A DNA stretch of 64,000 nt from positions 2,480,001 to 2,544,000 of the forward strand of contig CAVXGU010000003.1 of the NCBI GenBank assembly GCA_963761615.1, given 5' to 3'. The notes under the pieces were generated by a model. It was not told the origin of the DNA. It did not search any database and saw only the letters and a list, made by a program, of their open reading frames with translations. Each line of letters starts with the position of its first letter. Position 1 is the stretch's first letter. This stretch comes from CAVXGU01 sp963761615 (GTDB taxonomy: Bacteria; Acidobacteriota; Vicinamibacteria; Vicinamibacterales; CAVVIG01). Below, in pieces: positions 1-6,915 of the stretch. The position numbers and the translations under genes were made by a program.

Positions 1-1
1 C

Positions 2-160
2 CAAGCGGTGTACGACGAGTGGAGGGCGCGCGGCGCCGAATTCCTGACGCCACCAAAGCTGCACAAGACCGAGTTGCGGTGCTACATCCGCGATCCCGAC
101 GGCTACATCATCGAGGTCGGTCAGACGACGCTGGCCAGAGGGTGGCGTCCCCCTTCCTGA
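2..160 (+). CDS. VOC (glyoxalase/bleomycin-resistance) family protein, C-terminal end
   Basis: This frame is open from the window edge and ends in TGA at 158-160. It encodes the last 52 residues of a vicinal-oxygen-chelate protein. The visible motif is RCYIRDPDGYIIEVGQ, in which DPDG followed by E is the usual C-terminal metal-binding strand of the glyoxalase/dioxygenase superfamily. The start lies outside the window, so substrate and full length cannot be judged. The call rests on this short but typical motif. Confidence 0.75.
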   Translation, partial: QAVYDEWRARGAEFLTPPKLHKTELRCYIRDPDGYIIEVGQTTLARGWRPPS

Positions 161-348
161 TCGCAGTCCTGGAACGGGTGCTGCAGAGGGAGAGACCGGA
201 GCACTGCGAGCGCGACGCTTCCTGGCTGGCGGCCTGTCGCACGGCCATACCTTCGCTCAATTGTCCCGTCCGGACGTTTCTGCCTGAATTGGAGAGACGG
301 GAGAGCGAAGAGCACTCTCAGAAGCGGCGGAGACATCAGGGAGGGGCC

Positions 349-819
349 ATGTCAGAACCAACGGCACACGCGGGACAGGCTGGGAGACAGCAGGGGCGTC
401 TCCATCAGCCGGGGCAAGAGGAGTTCAGGGCCCTGGTGGCCGACGACCTTGAATGGAAAGCGTTCGCAGCCTTCCCGCCAGAAGTCCGGTTGGCCCTCCT
501 GGTGGGCGAGCCCTCGAGGCCGGGACCATACACGATCAGGGTCAGAGTGCCCCGCGGTATGAAACTGATGCCGCATCGACACCCCGAGGATCGCGTCTAC
601 ACGGTGATCTCGGGGCTGTTCTATATCGGTCTGGGGGATGATTTCCGCGCGGACGTGCTGCAGGCATATCCGACGGGCGCCGTCATCGTTCTTCCCGGCG
701 GCACGTCCCACTTTCATTGGGCGAAGTCTGGCGAATACATCACCCAGGTGACGGCAATGGGCCCACTGGGGCTCGAGTACGTCAACTCCAGCGACGATCC
801 GCGAATTGTCGCCAGCTAA
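349..819 (+). CDS. Cupin-domain protein
   Basis: This is a 156-residue single-domain cupin. The first cupin motif appears near the middle as MPHRHPEDRVYTVISG, giving His-x-His and a downstream Glu as metal ligands. The second motif is GTSHFHWAKSG, giving a further His. Such proteins are usually metal-binding enzymes or small-molecule sensors; the substrate cannot be told. I chose ATG 349 because AGGGAGGGG stands just upstream. An in-frame extension to position 19 is open but runs back into the VOC gene in another frame and has no cupin content. It is followed by another small stress-type gene at 1132. Confidence 0.8.
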   Translation: MSEPTAHAGQAGRQQGRLHQPGQEEFRALVADDLEWKAFAAFPPEVRLALLVGEPSRPGPYTIRVRVPRGMKLMPHRHPEDRVYTVISGLFYIGLGDDFRADVLQAYPTGAVIVLPGGTSHFHWAKSGEYITQVTAMGPLGLEYVNSSDDPRIVAS

Positions 820-843
820 GACGTCAGCGGCCCGCCGTCGATG

Positions 844-999
844 CCTTCGTCCAATGGAGTTGAAAGCGAGGTCGGAAGCCGGCCGGCAGCACCGGAGGGC
901 CTGGACGCAAGGCCCATGGCGCCGATTGACTTCGACATGGTACCGACTCGTCGTCGAGAGACCCTCAGCCATGGTGGCGGCGACACCTTCGTCCAATGG
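844..999. repeat. 14-bp direct repeat in the 820-1131 gap
   Basis: CCTTCGTCCAATGG occurs at 844-857 and again at 986-999. The 312-base interval between the cupin and the DJ-1/PfpI gene holds no gene I can support. The repeat may mark a duplicated short segment; I see no terminator or promoter tied to it. Confidence 0.5.
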
Positions 1000-1131
1000 C
1001 GTCGCCTGCGTGCGTATGCTCTGATGGCTGCAGGAGGATGTCGTGACCGATCACGGTCCTTCTGTTGATGAACCTTCGGTGGATGACGGTCGGGGACCAC
1101 GGTGTTTCCCAGGAAGCGAGAGGAGGTTGCG

Positions 1132-1896
1132 ATGGCGAGGGTGCTTTTCATAGTGACCGGGGCGACGTACTGGGTCCTGAAGGACGGCACCAGATACGCG
1201 ACAGGGTACTGGGCGGAAGAGTTCGCGAACCCCTACAAGATCGTCACAGATGTGGGCCACGACGTCGTGGTCGCGACGCCCAATGGCGTGACCCCGAACG
1301 TCGACATGATGAGTCTGCGCCCCGAGATGGCGGGCGGGCCGCAGGGCGCCCTCGAGCTCGAGGCCATCATCCGTTCCGCAGAGGAGATGCGGCGGCCGCT
1401 CAAGCTGTCGGACGTTCGCCTGGAAGACTATGACGCCGTCTACCTGCCGGGTGGTCACGGCCCCATGGCCGACCTGGCATTCGACGCCGACGCCGGACGG
1501 CTCCTCACCGCGCAGCTCACGTCGGGCAGACCGCTGTTCATCGTGTGCCACGGTCCCGCCGCGATGCTGTCCACAAGAATCCGCGGTGTCTCGCCGTTCA
1601 AGGGGTACCGGGTCACGTGCTTCACCAACGAAGAGGAGGAGGCCGTCGGGGTGGCTTCCAAGGCGACGTGGCTGCTCGAGACCGAACTGAAGGAGAAGAT
1701 CGGTGTCTCCTTCAGCCGCGGCGAGATCTGGAAGCCCTACATGGTCGAGGACCGTAATCTGATCACCGGTCAGAACCCCCACTCGGCCGCAGTTCTGGGA
1801 AGGCGGCTGCTCGAGGTCCTCGCGGGGCGCGGCGCGTCGAGCGAACAGCCGCAGATGCGGATGGGGCGATCGAGCGCAGTGTCGGCGACGGTGTGA
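1132..1896 (+). CDS. DJ-1/PfpI superfamily protein (Hsp31/type-1 glutamine-amidotransferase-like)
   Basis: The protein has 254 residues. The nucleophile elbow is FIVCHGPAAML, with Cys as the expected catalytic residue. It is preceded by the typical strand AVYLPGGHGPMADL, and an early Glu lies in YWAEEFANP. The family includes Hsp31-like chaperone/glyoxalase-III and deglycase proteins and proteases; members of this length with the AEE element resemble the Hsp31-like subgroup. The start at ATG 1132 follows AGAGGAGG; the upstream in-frame codon at 1102 would put that ribosome site inside the gene. A second, shorter family member lies at 15291. Confidence 0.82.
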   Translation: MARVLFIVTGATYWVLKDGTRYATGYWAEEFANPYKIVTDVGHDVVVATPNGVTPNVDMMSLRPEMAGGPQGALELEAIIRSAEEMRRPLKLSDVRLEDYDAVYLPGGHGPMADLAFDADAGRLLTAQLTSGRPLFIVCHGPAAMLSTRIRGVSPFKGYRVTCFTNEEEEAVGVASKATWLLETELKEKIGVSFSRGEIWKPYMVEDRNLITGQNPHSAAVLGRRLLEVLAGRGASSEQPQMRMGRSSAVSATV

Positions 1897-1976
1897 GCCA
1901 GCCGGTCACTCTCGCCGTACTCAGCTTCGTGGACACGCCGTCGGCCCCTTTGGGCCGGCACGGATCGGCCCGGGCC

Positions 1977-2429
1977 TCAGACGTCCAGGTACTCCGGGAC
2001 GTAGCCAGCCATGAGCGTGCCCTTCGGCAGGATCACTCGTCCGGCACCAGGCGGGGCGCTCCCCGTCTTCACCCAGTGCCAGGCATGTTGAATCTCCGAG
2101 GTCGCGTAGTAGCGCGTCTCCGCCTGGACGAGGACCGTCCCGCGGAGGACCTCCGCTTTCACGTCTTCCCACTTGCCAGCACCCACGATCGCGACGCGAT
2201 CGATGTGCTCCGAATATTTCGCGAGGAAGCGGATCTCGTCCCACCGGGCCTTCCAGTCGGCCCCGCGCATTTCGGAAAGGTCCGCGAGGATCCCGATCGG
2301 GCGCTTGCCGCGTTTGCGTATCGCGAGCTCGATCTGGGGAACAAAGGCCTCGACCGCCTGGGACGTGACGCGGCCAGTCACGCGGAAGCCGAACGCCCTG
2401 CCCTCGCTCCTCGTCAGCCTCTCGATCAT
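1977..2429 (-). CDS. SpoIIAA-like (STAS/SEC14-fold) protein
   Basis: The 150-residue protein starts MIERLTRSEG and has the layout of the SpoIIAA-like family: an N-terminal strand pair (FGFRVTGRVT), a helix, the ILADLSEMRGADW strand-loop, then KYSEHIDRVAIVG and a C-terminal WHWVKTG. These proteins are small, cytoplasmic and of unproven function; they often sit near stress genes. It is transcribed toward the DJ-1/PfpI gene, with 80 bases between the two stops. Confidence 0.7.
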   Translation of the reverse strand: MIERLTRSEGRAFGFRVTGRVTSQAVEAFVPQIELAIRKRGKRPIGILADLSEMRGADWKARWDEIRFLAKYSEHIDRVAIVGAGKWEDVKAEVLRGTVLVQAETRYYATSEIQHAWHWVKTGSAPPGAGRVILPKGTLMAGYVPEYLDV

Positions 2430-2527
2430 GTTGACACACTCCTCTCTTCATCAGCAGCCCAAGGCACTCGAGGATAGCATCTGGAGCTGCTGAAGTTGCT
2501 CGTCCGCGTGCCGCGGCGAGGAGTCCG

Positions 2528-2815
2528 TCATCCGGCACCTGTCCGTGGAGGTTCTCGACATCCCGGCGTGGCCGGCGCGTACTGCCGCTGTTCGAGATAG
2601 ATCCGATAGCGAAGGACGACCGTTCGGTTGAACGCGAGGCGTGGCTCCGAGCAATACCATCCGACGAACTCACGAATGGCGTGGTCGTAGGTTCGCTGTC
2701 CGCTTCGGGACGTGAGGCTGCTGAGCACCGCAGACTTGGCGTGCTCCAGGTCTGGCAGAGCGAGCACACGTTTCGGAGTCTTCTTCTTGCGCGCATGGGT
2801 TCGAGCCTGTGCCAT
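2528..2815 (-). pseudogene. Truncated tyrosine recombinase (N-terminal SAM-like domain only)
   Basis: The 95-residue frame holds a phage-integrase N-terminal SAM-like domain: SAVLSSLTSRSGQRTYDHAI, then FVGWYCSEPRLAFNR, VVLRYRIYLEQ and YAPAT. At the point where the family continues with its next helices, the frame is lost; traces such as DDGLLAAARG appear in another minus frame at about 2460-2510. The catalytic domain with Arg-His-Arg-Tyr is absent. It is therefore a remnant of an integrated element next to the BrnT/BrnA pair, which is itself a typical mobile cargo. Confidence 0.65.
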
Positions 2816-2863
2816 GGACGACGGCCTCCTTGGTCCGTCGCCCCCAGCATCCCGCCACATTGC

Positions 2864-2871
2864 GTATATAC
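2864..2871. promoter_or_regulatory. Palindromic AT-rich site upstream of brnT
   Basis: GTATATAC lies just before the GTG start of the first BrnT gene, in an otherwise GC-rich stretch. It could serve as a -10 region and as part of the BrnA operator. The second BrnT gene in this window has a clearer palindrome in the same place, which is why I record this weaker one. Confidence 0.4.
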
Positions 2872-2878
2872 TGAATAG

Positions 2879-3163
2879 GTGTTCGACTGGGATCCGCGGA
2901 AGGCCGAGGCCAACGCGGCGAAACACGGCGTCACATTCGACGATGCCGTGACGGTCTTCCTGGATCCCGACGCGCTCGACGGCCCCGATCTGCTTCACTC
3001 GTCCGCCGAATCGCGATTCCGCCGGCTTGGACAGGGTGCCGACGGACAGGTGCTCATGGTGGCCTATACGCTCAGGAGAAGTGGCAATGCCGAAACGATC
3101 CGGATCATCAGCGCGCGGCGGGCGAGCCGCCGCGAACGTGCGGCGTACGCGTCGAAGGATTGA
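2879..3163 (+). CDS. brnT: BrnT-family ribonuclease toxin
   Basis: The 94-residue protein begins FDWDPRKAEANAAKHGVTFD, the hallmark BrnT start, and ends with the conserved RIISARRASRRERAAY block. BrnT is a small RelE-fold ribonuclease toxin neutralised by BrnA. The start is GTG 2879; an ATG is not available in frame near it. The antitoxin gene overlaps its 3' end by 77 bases. A truncated integrase lies immediately upstream on the other strand, which suggests that the pair arrived with a mobile element. Another BrnT homologue lies at 58422. Confidence 0.88.
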   Translation: MFDWDPRKAEANAAKHGVTFDDAVTVFLDPDALDGPDLLHSSAESRFRRLGQGADGQVLMVAYTLRRSGNAETIRIISARRASRRERAAYASKD

Positions 3164-3380
3164 CTTCTCGGATATTCCGGATTCGTCGCCAGAGCAGCTG
3201 GCGGCCATGCGCCGAGTGGGTCGGCCGCCGCTCGGGAAAGAGCCCCGGCAGTTGATCGCCATTCGCGTCGATCCGAGCGTCCTCGAGTCGTTCCGCAAAG
3301 AGGCGCGACGCCGGCGCGTCGGCTACCAGACGCTGATCAACGACGTGCTCGCCGAGCACACGCGCAAGGACGTCGCGTAA
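3087..3380 (+). CDS. brnA: BrnA-family antitoxin
   Basis: The 97-residue protein starts MPKRSGSS after CAGGAGAAG and contains IDFSDIPDSSPEQLAAM, a BrnA-type linker. Then comes a ribbon-helix-helix-like end, with LIAIRVDPSVLESFRKEARR followed by VGYQTLINDVL. BrnA binds and neutralises BrnT and represses the shared promoter. It overlaps the toxin gene by 77 bases, so the two are co-transcribed and probably translationally coupled. The order toxin then antitoxin is normal for this family. Confidence 0.85.
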   Translation: MPKRSGSSARGGRAAANVRRTRRRIDFSDIPDSSPEQLAAMRRVGRPPLGKEPRQLIAIRVDPSVLESFRKEARRRRVGYQTLINDVLAEHTRKDVA

Positions 3381-3504
3381 GACGCTTACCGTCGCGTGCG
3401 GCTCTCCCGTGGAAGACCGCTCCTGCGGCGTCAGGCAGGACCAATCCGTCCGCCGCCCCCGCTGCTTCGGAGCCTAGGCTTAGGCTGCAATAAACCTCTC
3501 GACG

Positions 3505-3530
3505 ATAGTCGTGTAAACGTATATTATCGG
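3505..3530 (+). promoter_or_regulatory. Candidate MarR operator upstream of marR
   Basis: ATAGTCGT followed by ACGTATATTATCGG lies 5-30 bases before the marR start. A near copy stands before the next gene at 4063. Sharing of an element between a MarR gene and its neighbour is the usual sign of an autoregulated operator. AT-rich TATATTAT may be the -10 region. Confidence 0.45.
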
Positions 3531-3534
3531 GTTC

Positions 3535-4017
3535 ATGGCTGGCCTCATAGCTCGAGAGCTGAAGCAGCAGAAGCCCTTCTCGTCCCCCGAGCAGGAAATC
3601 CTGCTCGGCCTGCGGATGGCGGCCGCACGGATCGTGGAGCCGTGGGCGAGATTTCTCAAAAAGACGGCTCAGCTGACCACCCACCAGTACAACGTGCTCC
3701 GGATTCTCCGCGGCTCCCATCCGGCCAGGCTAGCGTGCAGCGACATCGCGGAGCGGATGATTGAGCGCGATCCTGATATCACGCGTCTGGTCGACCGCCT
3801 GAGCTCACGCGGGCTGGTGACGCGGAGTCGCAGTCGCCAGGACCGGCGCGTCGTGGAGGTGGGCCTGACGGAGAAGGGCCTCACGCTCGTACGCAGGCTG
3901 GACTCGCACGTGGAGCGCTTGCCGAAAGCACTACTCGGGCATCTGGGCGCCGAGCGAGGGCGGCAGTTGGCGACCCTGCTCGAGGTGGTGATCTCGAACC
4001 TTGGCACGTTTCCCTGA
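3535..4017 (+). CDS. MarR-family transcriptional regulator
   Basis: The 160-residue protein has the winged-helix core of MarR: LTTHQYNVLRILRGS, then CSDIAERMIERDPDITRLVD (recognition helix), LSSRGLVTRSRS and the wing with QDRRVVEVGLTEKGLTLVRR. MarR dimers repress their own gene and a neighbour and leave DNA on binding a small ligand or on oxidation. The next gene, a cupin, carries a similar upstream element and is the likely target. The start ATG 3535 has no strong ribosome site but is preceded by the AT-rich promoter element. Confidence 0.9.
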   Translation: MAGLIARELKQQKPFSSPEQEILLGLRMAAARIVEPWARFLKKTAQLTTHQYNVLRILRGSHPARLACSDIAERMIERDPDITRLVDRLSSRGLVTRSRSRQDRRVVEVGLTEKGLTLVRRLDSHVERLPKALLGHLGAERGRQLATLLEVVISNLGTFP

Positions 4018-4062
4018 TCTAAGGTGAACGATGGATCGCCTGGCGGGAGGCAGGCAGCTGCA

Positions 4063-4085
4063 ATAGTCGTTGGCACGATAATCGG
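4063..4085 (+). promoter_or_regulatory. Candidate MarR operator upstream of the cupin gene
   Basis: ATAGTCGT, then ACGATAATCGG, matches the element at 3505-3530 apart from a shorter spacer. It sits about 30 bases before the cupin start. I infer common control by the adjacent MarR protein. Confidence 0.45.
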
Positions 4086-4114
4086 TTGACCGCTCGACAA
4101 AGAAGGAGAGTGTG

Positions 4115-4636
4115 ATGACGACAGTGACACAGGCAGATCGCGCGACGGGCGGCTATGCCCTGGCCCGCAACGAAGGTGAGGCGTTCTGGCTCCTCGGCAT
4201 GCTCCAGACGGTGAAGATCGGCCGGGCCGATACCGGGGGGGCCTACGGCCTGCTCGAGGTCATCGTGCCCGCCGGACTCGGATCGCCGTGGCACGTGCAC
4301 CCCGAAGAGGACGAGTGGTTCTACGTGCTCGAAGGAAACCTGACGTTCTACGTCGGCGACACGCGTCTGGACCTGACCGCCGGCGGGTTCGCGTTCGGTC
4401 CGAAGAACGTGCCGCACACGTTCATCGGTGCCGGCCCGGAGCCGGCGCGCGCCCTGGTCGGCTTCGCGCCGATGCAGTTCGAGGGATTCATGCGCGAGGT
4501 CGGCCAACCAGCTCCCGCGCGCGTGCTGCCGCCGCCGCACGATGGTCCCCCGCCGGATGTCGCCCGCCTCGCTCCGATCGCGAAGCGCAACGGGTTCATC
4601 ATCATCGGCCCTCCCGGTCCGCCGCCCGGACGCTAA
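4115..4636 (+). CDS. Cupin-domain protein, probable MarR target
   Basis: The 173-residue protein has a clear cupin: SPWHVHPEEDEWFYVLEG (His, His, Glu ligands), then FAFGPKNVPHTFIG with the second-motif His. A C-terminal tail rich in proline follows. It looks like a quercetinase- or oxalate-type cupin of unknown substrate. AAGGAGAG at 4103-4110 supports ATG 4115 (GTG 4112 is the other option). It follows the MarR gene by about 100 bases and shares its upstream element. Confidence 0.82.
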   Translation: MTTVTQADRATGGYALARNEGEAFWLLGMLQTVKIGRADTGGAYGLLEVIVPAGLGSPWHVHPEEDEWFYVLEGNLTFYVGDTRLDLTAGGFAFGPKNVPHTFIGAGPEPARALVGFAPMQFEGFMREVGQPAPARVLPPPHDGPPPDVARLAPIAKRNGFIIIGPPGPPPGR

Positions 4637-4956
4637 CGCGGCAGAACGGGCCCTGTGGCCCTGGCCTGGGCGTGGGCGCCCGCGAGCGCGTCCACGCCCT
4701 ATACCTCGGCAGATGTCGGTGACGTTGAGACGACGGGTCGGAAGGTCTTCGGCATCATTCTTCAGGATCTCGTCCGAACCGAAAGACCTGGCACATTGTG
4801 AGAAGTCTGCAACCACGAGCGAACCGAACCAGCTTCCGCCAGCGACCGCGATCATCACGCATGAAGTCACCCCGTCCGAACTGGAACGCCTCCGCGCCGG
4901 CGAACTGACTGGCCCCCCTCGGTTGCGCACTCCGTCAACAGGTCCTGCCTTGTCGC
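4637..4956. other. No gene recognised between cupin and IS5 element
   Basis: This 320-base stretch shows no conserved protein in any frame and no RNA I recognise. The only nearby structure is the insertion-sequence boundary at 4957. Confidence 0.5.
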
Positions 4957-6226
4957 CTAGCAGGATGCTGAAATTCGAAGGTTCATGACGACTTCCGCAC
5001 TCGATTCAAGGTCCGACTCGTGTCGTCGATCGACCGTCGCGGTGCTGATCGGTGCGCTCGGGTCATGCGGTGGTCTCCAACGTGCGCATGCGAACCATGT
5101 TGTAGGCCGCCGCCGCGAAGAGGAACTGCCAGTTCACGCGGGCCCCGCCACGATGACGGAGCTTGCAAAGCCCGCCGACCGTCTTCATCCAGCCAAAGAC
5201 TTCTTCGATGCGTTTGCGCACGCGTTGACTGATGTCGTAGCCGGCGTGCCGCGTCGTCCGTCCGTCCAGGGTGCGGCTTCTCTTCTTGAGCGCGATGTGC
5301 GGCGTGGCCCCGAGGTCCCGCAGGGTCTCGATAAAGCCGCGCGTGTCGTAGCCTTTGTCCCCGCCGACGGTCACGCGTCGAGACGGCAGACCGGCGACCA
5401 GGCCGAGGGCCGCGTCGCGCTCGCCGGTGCCGGTCGCCAGAACGACGCAGGCGTCGACCACCAGCCCGTGGCGATTCTCCATCAGCACTTCACCGAGATA
5501 GGCCAGCTTGGCTTCGTGGCCCTTCGCCTTCTTAAACAGCCGGCTGTCGGGATCGGTCGTCGACTGATGCGTCTGATTCGAGCGCCGTTCCCCATGGAAA
5601 TTGATCGTCGGATTCCCGCGATCGTCGGGCGGTTCGCGCGGCTGATCCTTGCGCGTGAAACTCTTCTGGCCCGCCCACGCCTCCAGCAAGGTCCCGTCGA
5701 CGGTGAAATGCTCGGCGGACAGCAGGCGACGGCCACGGGCCTGCGCCACGACATCCTCAAAGAAGGCTCGCGCGATGTCGCCCTCAAGCAGCCGGTCGCG
5801 ATTCTTGGTGAACGTCGTGGGCACCCACACCGCATCGTCCATGCCCAGGCCGACAAACCAGCGAAACAGCAGGTTGTATTCGAGCTGTTCGATCAGCATC
5901 CGCTCGCTGCGCACCGAATAGAGCACTTGGAGCAACAGCGCCCGCAACAGATGCTCCGGTGGGATCGAGGCCCGGCCCGTCTTGGCATACATGGCCTCAA
6001 ACCGCGGCGACAACCGGCGCAAGGCCTCATCCGTCATGGTGCGAATCGCCCGCAGCGGATGATCGGCCGGCACGCGTTGCTCCGGCGACAGATAGCTAAA
6101 CAAGTGGCCGCTCTGCTCGTCGTCTCCGCGCACGCGCACGCTCCTTGGAAGAGGGGTGCGCCGATCGTAGTACGACCGAATCGACTTGTCGATCGGGTCA
6201 TGAGCCGTTTTTCAGCATCCTGCTAG
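4957..6226. mobile_element. Complete IS5-type insertion sequence with CTAG target duplication
   Basis: The element itself spans 4961-6222 (1,262 bp). Its ends are inverted: CAGGATGCTGAAA at 4961-4973 and TTTCAGCATCCTG at 6210-6222. Similarity continues inward with TCATGAC on both sides. CTAG stands directly outside each end (4957-4960 and 6223-6226), the 4-bp YTAR-type duplication typical of IS5 relatives. One intact transposase gene fills the interior. The element is therefore complete and may be recent. It landed about 30 bases from the 3' end of the tRNA-Leu gene, without breaking a recognisable gene. Confidence 0.88.
5063..6139 (-). CDS. IS5-family transposase
   Basis: The 358-residue DDE transposase starts MRVRGDDEQSG. 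An N-terminal helical domain (LSPEQRVPADHPLRAIRTM) is followed by the RNase-H-like catalytic core. The first Asp is in HFTVDGTLLEAWAG, the second in VTVGGDKGYDT, and the Glu in RVRKRIEEVFGWMK. All three acidic residues are present and the frame is open, so it should be active. It fills the inverted-repeat-bounded element at 4961-6222. Confidence 0.92.
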   Translation of the reverse strand: MRVRGDDEQSGHLFSYLSPEQRVPADHPLRAIRTMTDEALRRLSPRFEAMYAKTGRASIPPEHLLRALLLQVLYSVRSERMLIEQLEYNLLFRWFVGLGMDDAVWVPTTFTKNRDRLLEGDIARAFFEDVVAQARGRRLLSAEHFTVDGTLLEAWAGQKSFTRKDQPREPPDDRGNPTINFHGERRSNQTHQSTTDPDSRLFKKAKGHEAKLAYLGEVLMENRHGLVVDACVVLATGTGERDAALGLVAGLPSRRVTVGGDKGYDTRGFIETLRDLGATPHIALKKRSRTLDGRTTRHAGYDISQRVRKRIEEVFGWMKTVGGLCKLRHRGGARVNWQFLFAAAAYNMVRMRTLETTA

Positions 6227-6253
6227 TACAGAGCTACCTTCTAGCCAGTCGAG

Positions 6254-6339
6254 TGCCGGGGGTGGGGGTCGAACCCACACGATCCTTGCGGATCTCAGGA
6301 TTTTAAGTCCTGTGCGTCTGCCAGTTCCGCCACCCCGGC
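6254..6339 (-). tRNA. tRNA-Leu (UAA)
   Basis: Read on the minus strand the 86-nt gene starts GCCGGGGTGGCGGAA, has the anticodon stem CAGGA/TCCTG around CTTAAAA (anticodon TAA), a variable arm (GATCCGCAAGGATC) of class-II length, the T-loop GTTCGACCC and acceptor end CCCCGGC-A. CCA is not encoded. All stems pair. The IS5 element ends 28 bases beyond its 3' end. Confidence 0.95.
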
Positions 6340-6606
6340 GCGAACGAGTCTCGTCGATTCTAGCCCCCCCGCGATGGAGCGCCGCGAAGCACTGCACGCG
6401 ATTTCCCGTCCCGGGCGGCAATTCTTCCGACGAATCCTGCGCGACGATAGCCTCCCGCAACCCGGACTTCCGGCACGACGGTCGCGGCAAATTGCCGGGC
6501 TTCCACCGTCCGTCACCGACCGATAAACAGAAGGCGCTTCAGGCCCGGCGATAAGCGCCATGGCGCGCGGCTTGCACTTACCTTCCGCAAGGAGGAGGGT
6601 TCAGCG

Positions 6607-6915
6607 ATGAACGAGAACCGCACGCACCGGCCGGCCGGAGGGTCCGAATTCGGACACGCCGCGCGCTCGATCCTGCCGCACGATCGGCGCGACGTCGGCG
6701 AGCGCAAAGAACTGCTGCGCCGAATCCGCGGAGAGTTCGAAGAGGTCCCGGGACTGGCCCTGACGCTCGCCCAGGCGGGACGCCTCTTCCACCTCCCGCC
6801 CGATGTCTGCACCCGCGTCCTCGCCGAGCTGGTGGACGCCGGCTTCCTCCGCCTCACGCCGAGGGGCACGTACGTGAACCGCGGCGACGTCCCCTACGAT
6901 CGCCCCGGCAAGTAG
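6607..6915 (+). CDS. Small winged-helix-like protein, paralogue of the 25479 gene
   Basis: The 102-residue protein follows AAGGAGGAGG. Its C-terminal half, EFEEVPGLALTLAQAGRLF then VCTRVLAELVDAGFLRLTPR, has the helix-helix-wing spacing of a compact winged-helix domain. The same pattern occurs in the protein at 25479. No enzyme motif is visible. It may be a small DNA-binding regulator; the function is unknown. Its 3' end overlaps the end of the convergent membrane-protein gene by 22 bases. Confidence 0.65.
   Translation: MNENRTHRPAGGSEFGHAARSILPHDRRDVGERKELLRRIRGEFEEVPGLALTLAQAGRLFHLPPDVCTRVLAELVDAGFLRLTPRGTYVNRGDVPYDRPGK

Noticed and set aside
4985..6226. Long plus-strand ORF across the IS5 element
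   Set aside because: It is the mirror of the transposase gene; its product has no family motif, while the minus strand encodes a full DDE transposase.
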